A program made the translations under genes and the position numbers. Shown here piece after piece: positions 1 to 5,597 of a DNA stretch of 6,121 nucleotides. This DNA is from JACKLD01 sp049297695 (lineage in GTDB: Bacteria > Pseudomonadota > Alphaproteobacteria > UBA2136 > UBA6156), in contig JBAQUT010000010.1 of assembly GCA_049297695.1 (NCBI GenBank), positions 1 to 6,121 on the forward strand. The letters run 5' to 3'. Numbering within the stretch: the stretch's first letter is position 1; each line of letters starts with the position of its first letter. The notes beneath the pieces were generated by a model. The model did not search any database and had not been told where the DNA came from. It saw nothing but the letters and a program-made list of their open reading frames with translations.

Positions 1-283
1 GGGTGAGTGTGGTGTGGTTGGCTTGAAACCCGTTGAGCGCGGCGTTGCGGGTGGCGGCGGCGGTGAGGGTGGGGTTGATATCCAGCGCCGTGAGGTGGAG
101 GGTGGGCTCTCGCGTCAGCAACGCAAGGCCCACAACGCCGGTGCCGCACATGGCATCCAGCACGCGGGCAGGGGGTGGGGGGGTTACGCTGGTGGCAAGC
201 CATAGGGCGTCTTCGGGCGGGTTGCCGTGGGGGGAGGATTCCAGCTTCAGGCGGCCACCCAGCAGGGTGATGGTGGGGTTCAT
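1..283 (-). CDS. Class I SAM-dependent methyltransferase, TrmN6-like (3' end missing, cut by window edge)
   Basis: Only the first 94 codons are in the window; the gene reads leftward off position 1. The protein opens MNPTITLLGGRLKLESS. The LLGGR(L/V)xL opening is typical of alphaproteobacterial proteins annotated as tRNA1(Val) (adenine37-N6)-methyltransferase, TrmN6/YfiC-like. SAM-binding motif I is clear as VLDAMCGTGVVGLA (residues 41-54), and the acidic ribose-binding residue ending beta-2 is D68 in ALDINP (66-71). The catalytic (N/D)PP(Y/F) motif would lie beyond the edge and cannot be checked. The start is chosen because ATG (283-281) overlaps the TGA (282-280) of the upstream lipoprotein gene and falls just before the conserved LLGGR. 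No good Shine-Dalgarno precedes it, which fits translational coupling. Seen: the methyltransferase fold motifs. Inferred: the tRNA substrate; another small-molecule or RNA methyltransferase is possible. Confidence 0.85.
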   Translation of the reverse strand, partial: MNPTITLLGGRLKLESSPHGNPPEDALWLATSVTPPPPARVLDAMCGTGVVGLALLTREPTLHLTALDINPTLTAAATRNAALNGFQANHTTLT

Positions 284-3200
284 AAACCGCTGGATGACAC
301 AGGTTTGGTGGGGGTTGCAAGGAAATCTGGTGGGGGAAGGAGGCTGGTGGCGGGGAGGGTTGCCGATACGGGTGCGCTGCCGCTGACGGTGGTGGCGGAG
401 GTGAGGGTTGGTTCGGGTTCAATCTCGGGTTCCGGTTGGGCATTGCTTTGCAGCAGGGCGGCGGCGGAGAGTTTGCTCCACGTTTCGGTTTGGAGGGTGT
501 TCTCTTGTGCGGCTTGTTGGGCTTGCTTGCGGGCGCTTTCTTCGGTTTGGGTGGCTACAACCTGATGTGTGAACTGGGCCCGGTTGCTGTGCAGGTGGTG
601 GGCGCCGCACAGCAGCGTGGGGCCTAGAACTTGGCAGCGCAGAGCGGCTTTGGTGGAGCCGCCTTTCAGCAAGGGTGGGGTGTAGAGAACGCTGAAGGTG
701 TGGTTGCTGGGATTGAAGTACCCTTCAACCTCCAGCGGGATTGGGCTGCCAGGGTGTTTAAGGGTGCCTTTGAGGGGGTACACGTTGCCGAGATTTTCCG
801 CCGCCGTAACCACGTTGGTAGGGTTGGCGTTGGTGGCGAGGGTGAGAATGCTGCCGACGGGAAGGAGGGCATCGGTGGCCGCGTTGGGTTTGGAGGTTTG
901 GCGGCGCACGGCGTAGGTGCCTTGGGGGGCACCCAAAGCTTGGGCGTTGGCGTACAGGCGGTGGAAGGTGTGGGGTTTGCCGTGGGTATCGGTGGCCGTG
1001 AGCGTGGTGCCGTGGAAGCGGAGGGTACGTAGCGGGCCGTACAAGGTGGTGAAGGCGGTATCGCCGCCCAGCGTAACGGAGAGGGTGGTGAAATCCAGCG
1101 GAAGCGTGAGCGTGGTGGGGGTGAGGGCGGCGTAATCGGTGGTGAGGGTTTTGGTGTTGATGGTGTGGGTGCTGCCAAGGGTGTTGGTGAAGGTGGCTTG
1201 AACATCCGCCAAGGCGCCTTGGCCGCTGAGGGCGGGCACGGTGATGGCGATGAGGCCTGTGGTGAGGCCACGAGCAGGGTTGGCAGGTACGTACAGGCCA
1301 TTCACGTTCATCAGCAGGTTGCGGAGCTTGAGGAGGTAGGGTTCGGCTTGGGTGGCATAGGTGGCATCTAGCTCGGCAAAGGCTTCGGCGGCGGCGCCGG
1401 TGCGGTGAGCATCCCAGGCATCGATGCCGCGCATCAGGCTGGCAAAGGCGGGGCGCACGCTTTGGAGGGTTTGGCGCACGGCGGCGGGAGCGTTGTTCCA
1501 GAGCGTGCGGCTATCATCCAGCGTGGTGGTGCGGGTCACGGCGGCATCCAGCACCGTGGCAAGGCTGAGGCCTGTGTGGATGCGGGAGAGGCGCCATGCG
1601 GCATCGGCCAGGTGGGGGCCGGAGAGTTTATCGTCGGCCAGCAGGCTTTGAACGATGGCTTTGTTGAGGTAGGTGCGGCGGGCTTGGGGGGTGAAGAGGG
1701 TTTCGTTAAAATAGCTGCCCAAACGGTGCAGGGCGGTGGGCAGGCCGTACATGCCGTGGGCGTTTGCCACCATGGATTTCAGTTGGTTGTCCAACACATC
1801 GGGTTGGGCGGCGGTGTGGGCTTGGGCAAAGGCCCATAGGTTGCCTAAATCCACCTTGGCGGTAGTTTCGGGTTGTAACAAGGCGTCGGGGGTATCGCTG
1901 GAGAGGGCGTCCAGCGTGCCATCGGTACGGAACTGGGCGTCTAACTCGGCTAACATCAGATTGTTGAAGTTGAAATCTACGGCCAAGGTATCTTCCAGCA
2001 AGGTGCCAAGGCGGGTGGCTTGGGGGTATTGGCCTGTTTGCAGGGCGGTGCGGATAGCCTCCACCACTGGTGGCACAATGACGGCTTTGGTGTTGCGGGC
2101 TACGTTGGGTTTGAAGGCGGCATAGGCTTCTATTTGGGGAATGTTGCGGGTGGCGGCGGCATTTTCCAGCCCTTCTTGCACCATTTTTTCCAGCTTTACG
2201 GCAGTGGGAGTATCCAGCTTGAGGGTGCCTACGTGGGTGAGAAGGGGAAGCATGTCGCCGTTGCGGGCGGCTTCCACCTCCAGCAGGCGGAACAGGGTGG
2301 CGAGGTAGGGGTCCATAAGCGGTGCGGGGGGCTGGGTGGGAGCGCCAACGCCTGCGAGGAGATTGAGATTGGGTGTGGCCTGTTGGGCTTTGCTGGCCAG
2401 CGGGAGGAACGTGGCCCAGAGATCCGGTTGGTTGGGGTTGAGGGCAAGGCTAAGGCGCATGAGATGCAGCTGGGTAAGGGCGCCAGCTTTGAACACCGTG
2501 GTGGTGGAGGTAAGGGCGGGGGTGCCCGATTGTCCAGAAAGGCGTTCCACAAGTTGGGCGTTGGCGTGCATGTGGTTGAGTTCGTCTGCCGCGGGAACGA
2601 AGGTTTCGGGCGTGAGGAAGGGGATTTTCCAGCTTGCGACAATGGCAGGGGTAAGCTGCGAGAGCGTGCTTGCTTGGTTGTTGGCGGGCACCAGCATGAC
2701 GTGGGGGAGCAAGCGAGGAGCGGTGGGGGGAAGGAGTGTGGTTTTGGGTTCGTTCCGGAGGCCGATAACCGCGCTTTGCACCACACCGTTTTGGCGCGTG
2801 GCAAAACCGTAGCCTAACAACGCCCATGTGCGGAGGGCGGAAGAAAGGCCTTCGGCATTGGACAAGGCTTGCAGTTGGCCTGCCGCAAGGGCGGTTTTGC
2901 CCGCGCGGAGGTGTTTGAGCGGGGCAGCCCACAGGGCATCGGCCACATTCGGGCGGAGGGCTTCGGGCGTGTGGTTTATCAGCGCCAAAACCGAGGCGGG
3001 GTAGGTTGGGAGTTGGGCCAGTTGCAAGGCGGCTTGGTGGTAGAGGGAGGAAGGGGTGAGGGTGATGGTGTCGTTCAGCGCCACGGGCCCTGGCACTTGG
3101 GCGGCGTAGCCTGCGATGGTAGCCAGCATGGCGGGGGCGGTGGCGGGGCAATCCACCTCGGCGCAGGCCATAAGACTAGCTTTCAGCGTGAGGGCCAGCA

Positions 3201-3375
3201 GCAGGGGGTCGGTGGGGTTTTCGGCCAGTTGGGCTTCCAGCGTTTTCAGGGCTTGGGTGGCGTGGCCTTCGTCGATTTGGGTGTTCAGCGTGGCGGTGGG
3301 GGGTTCTCCACAGGCGCTAAGCCCTGTGCCAAGGGCTAAAACCAGTGCCATAACCCAAAGCTTACGTGTGTGCAT
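280..3375 (-). CDS. Large putative outer-membrane lipoprotein with helical-repeat N-terminal region (1031 aa)
   Basis: I do not recognise the family. Residues 1-22 form a lipoprotein signal: basic start MHTRK, a hydrophobic stretch, then lipobox L19-S-A-C22. Gly rather than Asp follows the Cys, which argues for the outer membrane. Residues about 33-66 resemble a TPR unit (EGHATQALKTLEAQLAENP), and the stretch to about 690 reads as Ala/Leu-rich helices, suggesting an alpha-solenoid scaffold. From about 692 to 942 the composition changes to Thr/Val/Gly-rich alternating beta-strand-like sequence. A Gln/Ala-rich probable helix (943-979), an acidic Pro run PEPEIEPEP (981-989) and a Pro/Ser/Thr-rich, likely disordered tail follow. 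Cysteine pairs C71/C76 and C914/C923 could form disulfides in the periplasm. The start has a good AAGG upstream. The gene is coupled by ATGA to the methyltransferase and divergent from the DUF3108 gene. An intact 3.1-kb frame with a signal peptide and lipobox makes it a real gene; its function is unknown. Confidence 0.9.
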   Translation of the reverse strand: MHTRKLWVMALVLALGTGLSACGEPPTATLNTQIDEGHATQALKTLEAQLAENPTDPLLLALTLKASLMACAEVDCPATAPAMLATIAGYAAQVPGPVALNDTITLTPSSLYHQAALQLAQLPTYPASVLALINHTPEALRPNVADALWAAPLKHLRAGKTALAAGQLQALSNAEGLSSALRTWALLGYGFATRQNGVVQSAVIGLRNEPKTTLLPPTAPRLLPHVMLVPANNQASTLSQLTPAIVASWKIPFLTPETFVPAADELNHMHANAQLVERLSGQSGTPALTSTTTVFKAGALTQLHLMRLSLALNPNQPDLWATFLPLASKAQQATPNLNLLAGVGAPTQPPAPLMDPYLATLFRLLEVEAARNGDMLPLLTHVGTLKLDTPTAVKLEKMVQEGLENAAATRNIPQIEAYAAFKPNVARNTKAVIVPPVVEAIRTALQTGQYPQATRLGTLLEDTLAVDFNFNNLMLAELDAQFRTDGTLDALSSDTPDALLQPETTAKVDLGNLWAFAQAHTAAQPDVLDNQLKSMVANAHGMYGLPTALHRLGSYFNETLFTPQARRTYLNKAIVQSLLADDKLSGPHLADAAWRLSRIHTGLSLATVLDAAVTRTTTLDDSRTLWNNAPAAVRQTLQSVRPAFASLMRGIDAWDAHRTGAAAEAFAELDATYATQAEPYLLKLRNLLMNVNGLYVPANPARGLTTGLIAITVPALSGQGALADVQATFTNTLGSTHTINTKTLTTDYAALTPTTLTLPLDFTTLSVTLGGDTAFTTLYGPLRTLRFHGTTLTATDTHGKPHTFHRLYANAQALGAPQGTYAVRRQTSKPNAATDALLPVGSILTLATNANPTNVVTAAENLGNVYPLKGTLKHPGSPIPLEVEGYFNPSNHTFSVLYTPPLLKGGSTKAALRCQVLGPTLLCGAHHLHSNRAQFTHQVVATQTEESARKQAQQAAQENTLQTETWSKLSAAALLQSNAQPEPEIEPEPTLTSATTVSGSAPVSATLPATSLLPPPDFLATPTKPVSSSGL

Positions 3376-3440
3376 GAAGACCTTTTTATTCTTTGGACGT
3401 AGGCTGGCACGGCGTGCGGTTTTAGGCTACCCTTGCGGCC
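3376..3440. promoter_or_regulatory. Divergent intergenic region with small palindrome
   Basis: These 65 bp must hold the promoters for both the leftward lipoprotein operon and the rightward DUF3108-kdsB operon, unless transcription reads in from elsewhere. I find no convincing sigma-70 pair on either strand. A perfect inverted repeat, GCACG-G-CGTGC (3407-3417), lies near the centre and could be an operator half-site pair, but at this length it may be chance. The rightward gene has no clear Shine-Dalgarno before its ATG at 3441, so its transcript leader may be very short. Promoter function here is inferred from gene orientation only. Confidence 0.45.
3381..3387 (-). promoter_or_regulatory. Ribosome binding site of the lipoprotein gene
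   Basis: On the minus strand the sequence reads AAAAAGG, then five bases, then the ATG at 3375. The AAGG core at this spacing is a reasonable Shine-Dalgarno. It supports this start, which also places the signal peptide at the N-terminus. Confidence 0.6.
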
Positions 3441-4145
3441 ATGAAACAGCTATTTTGGGCGTGTGTGTTGTGGCTTGGGTGCACTTTGGGCGCCCATGCG
3501 TGGCAGGGGCAGGCGGAAGTGTTGGTGTACCGCGTGAGTTTTGGGCCCCTGAGTTTGGGCAAGGCTGCTTTGGCCTATACCCCCGGAAAGTTTGAAAACT
3601 ACGCCGTAGAAGCCCGCGTGAAAGACACCAGCGCGTTGATGGACATTGACGACGTGTGGCGCACGGAAGGGGTGTTCCGCGACGGGCGGTGGCAGCCGCG
3701 GTTTCATCATATTCAACAGCAGGAAAACGATTACCGCGCGGACAAGGTGATTACGTTTAAGGGCAACACGGCGGTGTACCAGAACCGTTTGGGGAACGAG
3801 CCTGACTTGAAGATTGCGTTGCCCGACGGGGCGCGGGATGCGTTGAGCACCTTGTACGACCTGCGGGCCCAAGGGGTTGCGGCGTTGGCCCAAACCCGCA
3901 CGTTGCCGGTGATGGGAGTGAAAAAAGCTTTCAACTTGGAAGTGAAGCCTGCTGTGGGGGAAAAGATGGTGAAGGGGCTTCCTACCGTGTGGCGCGTGGA
4001 TATGTACGCCCACAACCCTGAAAAAAAGCGCATGGACCGTTGGCGCGTATGGTTGAAAAACGATGCCAAACTGACCCCCGTGCGGATTGAGGCACGGGTG
4101 AAGATTGGCACGCTGACCGCTGTTTTGGATGAAGGAAAGAAATGA
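3441..4145 (+). CDS. DUF3108 domain-containing periplasmic protein
   Basis: The 234-residue protein begins with a Sec signal peptide: MKQ, a hydrophobic core FWACVLWLG, and a probable type I cleavage site after AHA (residue 20). C14 (LGC) could be read as a poor lipobox, but the preceding residues fit badly. The mature part follows the DUF3108 pattern: an opening YRVSFGPLSLGKA (30-42), Y54 in a strand, the DALSTLYDLR block (133-142), and the closing WRVWLKNDAKLTPVRIE (201-217), in which WL..D....PVRI is characteristic. The family is predicted to be a periplasmic beta-structure protein of unknown role. The stop overlaps the kdsB start by ATGA, so the two are probably translated from one mRNA, hinting at a cell-envelope role. 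No strong ribosome binding site precedes the ATG; the signal peptide is the main reason for this start. Family call good, function unknown. Confidence 0.88.
   Translation: MKQLFWACVLWLGCTLGAHAWQGQAEVLVYRVSFGPLSLGKAALAYTPGKFENYAVEARVKDTSALMDIDDVWRTEGVFRDGRWQPRFHHIQQQENDYRADKVITFKGNTAVYQNRLGNEPDLKIALPDGARDALSTLYDLRAQGVAALAQTRTLPVMGVKKAFNLEVKPAVGEKMVKGLPTVWRVDMYAHNPEKKRMDRWRVWLKNDAKLTPVRIEARVKIGTLTAVLDEGKK
4132..4136 (+). promoter_or_regulatory. Ribosome binding site of kdsB
   Basis: AAGGA lies inside the last codons of the DUF3108 gene, five bases before the ATG at 4142 and eleven before the next in-frame ATG at 4148. The spacing favours 4142, with 4148 still possible. Confidence 0.6.
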
Positions 4146-4159
4146 CGATGACGATGACT
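4142..4159 (+). repeat. Hexanucleotide tandem repeat at the kdsB start
   Basis: Three units, ATGACG, ATGACG and ATGACT, encode the N-terminal MTMTMT. Each unit supplies an in-frame ATG, so gain or loss of a unit keeps the frame but changes the distance from the Shine-Dalgarno and the overlap with the preceding stop codon. It is short and could be chance. Confidence 0.6.
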
Positions 4160-4876
4160 GTGATGGTGGTGATCCCCAGCCGGTTGGCCAGCACCCGTTT
4201 GCCCAACAAACCCTTGGCGGATATTGCGGGCAAGCCCATGATTGTGCGTGTGGCGGAACAGGCTGTGAAAGCCAATGTGGGCAGCGTAGTTGTGGCGGCG
4301 GGTGACCCCGAGATTGTGCAGGCGGTGGAAGCGGCTGGCTTTAAGGCCGTGCTGACCGATGCCGACCTGCCCAGCGGCAGCGACCGCATTTGGCAGGCCG
4401 TGCAGCGGTTGGTGGCCAAGGGGGCCATAAAGCCAGAGATTATTATCAACGTGCAGGGCGATGAACCTTTGTTACCTCCCGAACTGATTGTGCAGTGTGT
4501 GGAGGCGTTTAAAGCCCACCCCGAGGCCGACGTGGTGACCTACGGCCACACCATGACCAACCCCGCCGAGATTGACGATGCGGCGAAGGTGAAGATTGCG
4601 ATGACACCCAGCGGTCGGGCGCTGTATTTTTCCCGCAGCATTATCCCTCATGGGGCCACGCAGGCGGTGCGACACATCGGGTTTTACGGCTACCGTTATG
4701 CCGCGTTGGAGCGGTTTGTGGCGGCCCCGCCAAGCCCCTTGGAATTGCAAGAAAAACTGGAGCAGTTGCGCGGGTTGGAGATGGGCTTGGTGTATCATGT
4801 GGAAATGACGCCCCATGCGCCGATTGGGGTAGATACGCAGGAGCATTTGGAGCATGTGCGGAAGGTGTGGAAGTGA
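4142..4876 (+). CDS. kdsB: 3-deoxy-manno-octulosonate cytidylyltransferase (CMP-Kdo synthetase)
   Basis: KdsB transfers CMP from CTP to Kdo in the cytoplasm, giving CMP-Kdo for attachment to lipid A during lipopolysaccharide synthesis. The 244-residue length is normal for the family. Recognisable blocks are the nucleotide-binding IPSRLASTRLPNKPL (11-25), PSGSDRI (77-83), NVQGDEPLLP (103-112) with the metal-binding D107, LYFSRSIIP (161-169), HIGFYGYR (178-185), SPLELQEKLEQLRGLE (198-213) and GVDT (229-232) with the second metal-binding D231. The segment between the SR and HIG blocks is shorter than in E. coli. Four in-frame ATGs lie near the start (4142, 4148, 4154, 4163). The family usually begins only a few residues before the VVIP strand, so a start inside the repeat is possible, but spacing from the AAGGA favours 4142. 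The gene overlaps the DUF3108 gene by ATGA. All key residues are present, so the enzyme is probably active. Confidence 0.97.
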   Translation: MTMTMTVMVVIPSRLASTRLPNKPLADIAGKPMIVRVAEQAVKANVGSVVVAAGDPEIVQAVEAAGFKAVLTDADLPSGSDRIWQAVQRLVAKGAIKPEIIINVQGDEPLLPPELIVQCVEAFKAHPEADVVTYGHTMTNPAEIDDAAKVKIAMTPSGRALYFSRSIIPHGATQAVRHIGFYGYRYAALERFVAAPPSPLELQEKLEQLRGLEMGLVYHVEMTPHAPIGVDTQEHLEHVRKVWK

Positions 4877-4879
4877 ATC

Positions 4880-4900
4880 AAGTGCTAAGTGCTGAGTTCT
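4880..4900 (+). repeat. Heptanucleotide short tandem repeat between kdsB and the glycosylase gene
   Basis: Three consecutive heptamers, AAGTGCT, AAGTGCT and GAGTTCT, fill most of the 37-bp gap and run directly into the AAGGA ribosome binding site. The first two are identical; the third differs at two positions. Such heptamer runs occur as short tandem repeats in intergenic DNA of various bacteria. Three units are too few to be sure this is such an element. Confidence 0.45.
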
Positions 4901-4905
4901 AAGGA
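4901..4905 (+). promoter_or_regulatory. Ribosome binding site of the DNA glycosylase gene
   Basis: AAGGA lies eight bases before the ATG at 4914. It selects this start over the ATG at 4906, which directly abuts the AAGGA and reaches a stop after three codons. Confidence 0.65.
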
Positions 4906-4913
4906 ATGAAACG

Positions 4914-5597
4914 ATGAAACCACATTACTGGGATGACGCGTTGGAGCACCTTGCGGGGGATGAGGTGTTGCGGGGTGTGATGGGGCGGTTCCCTGACAGT
5001 GTGCTGAAGGGGCGGGGGGCACCGTTTGAGACGTTGGTGCGGGCCGTGGTGGGGCAGCAGATTAGCGTGAAGGCGGCGGATTCGGTTTGGAAAAAGTTAT
5101 TGGGAGCTTGCCCGCCTGCGCCAAGAGGCTCCGGCGAGGCAAGCTCGTGTTCGCTGCGCGAGGGGGATATTTTGACGTTGAGCGAGGCCGAGTTGCAGGC
5201 GTGCGGGTTGAGTGGCCAGAAAGTAAAGTACATTGTGGGGATTGCGCGGGGGTTTGCGGATGGAGTGGTTCACCCCGGGTTGTGGGAAGGGATGGACGAT
5301 GAGGTGGTGATTGCCGAGTTGGTGAAATTGCCGGGCATCGGGCGGTGGACGGCGGAGATGTTTTTGATGTTCAACCTGTTGAGGCCCAACGTGTTACCTG
5401 TGGGCGATTTGGGGTTGTTGAACGGATTTGTAAAGTTGTACGGCCCTGTGCGTGGTACGGCCAAGCTGGAAGGCCCGAAACGGTTGAAAAAGATTGCGGC
5501 GGCGGTGGACAAGCATGCCGTGCGGTGGCACCCGTACCGCACCGTGGCCACGTGGTTTGTGTGGCGCTCGCTCGACCCTGTTGAGGTGGGGTATTAA
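4914..5597 (+). CDS. DNA-3-methyladenine glycosylase II family (HhH-GPD) protein
   Basis: This enzyme would excise alkylated bases such as 3-methyladenine in base-excision repair. The N-terminal block PFETLVRAVVGQQISVKAAD (37-56) is typical of AlkA/MAG-type proteins. GLSGQKVKYI (98-107) follows. The helix-hairpin-helix is LVKLPGIGRWTAEMF (136-150), and the catalytic Asp is D165 in LPVGDLG (161-167). The C-terminal WHPYRTVATWFVWRSLD (205-221) is also characteristic. At 227 residues it is somewhat long for this compact family, which lacks the extra N-terminal domain of E. coli AlkA. The excess maps to about residues 65-84, a Pro/Gly/Ser/Cys-rich stretch between KKLLG and GDILTLSEAEL, encoded by a strong DNA palindrome. 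The insert precedes the catalytic core, so activity is probably kept. The gene follows kdsB by 37 bp and may share its transcript. Its stop overlaps the end of the convergent phaR-like gene by 4 bp. Confidence 0.93.
   Translation: MKPHYWDDALEHLAGDEVLRGVMGRFPDSVLKGRGAPFETLVRAVVGQQISVKAADSVWKKLLGACPPAPRGSGEASSCSLREGDILTLSEAELQACGLSGQKVKYIVGIARGFADGVVHPGLWEGMDDEVVIAELVKLPGIGRWTAEMFLMFNLLRPNVLPVGDLGLLNGFVKLYGPVRGTAKLEGPKRLKKIAAAVDKHAVRWHPYRTVATWFVWRSLDPVEVGY
5104..5146. repeat. 43-bp imperfect palindrome inside the glycosylase gene
   Basis: The outer arms GAGCTTGCC (5104-5112) and GGCAAGCTC (5138-5146) are perfectly complementary. The stem continues with CGCC (5113-5116) against GGCG (5133-5136), with A5137 bulged. 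That gives 13 base pairs around a 16-base loop, which itself holds GCC-AAGA-GGC (5120-5129). A second small inverted repeat, CTCG (5144-5147) with CGAG (5159-5162), overlaps the right arm. The palindrome matches the segment where the protein carries extra residues compared with relatives, so it looks like an in-frame insertion of a dispersed palindromic repeat. Whether copies exist elsewhere cannot be seen here. Confidence 0.7.

Noticed and set aside
666..1301. Minus-strand open frame of 211 codons overlapping the lipoprotein gene in another frame
   Set aside because: The product is almost entirely Pro/Ser/Thr/Ala, typical of a frame-shifted reading of GC-rich codons, and no start signal supports it.
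2020..2817. Long plus-strand open frame (265 codons) antisense to the lipoprotein gene
   Set aside because: Its translation is Gly/Arg/Val-rich without domains, as expected for the complement of a GC-rich coding gene. The minus-strand frame has a signal peptide, a lipobox and a ribosome binding site and spans the whole region.
3405..3419. Possible sigma-54 promoter (TGGCAC followed by TGC) in the divergent gap
   Set aside because: The GG and GC elements are separated by 8 bases instead of the required 10, and bases at the correct -12 position are GG. The match is not usable.
3393..3428. Possible sigma-70 promoter using TTGGAC and TAGGCT upstream of the DUF3108 gene
   Set aside because: The spacer would be 24 bases, far from 17, and no acceptable -10 box lies at the right distance.
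4906..4917. Three-codon upstream open frame (M-K-R-stop) whose stop overlaps the glycosylase start
   Set aside because: Its ATG directly abuts the AAGGA with no spacing, so the ribosome binding site serves the ATG at 4914. It is most simply a by-product of the local ATGAAAC duplication.
5104..5146. The palindrome as a transcription terminator
   Set aside because: It lies inside an intact coding frame, has a 16-base loop, and is not followed by a T-run on either strand.
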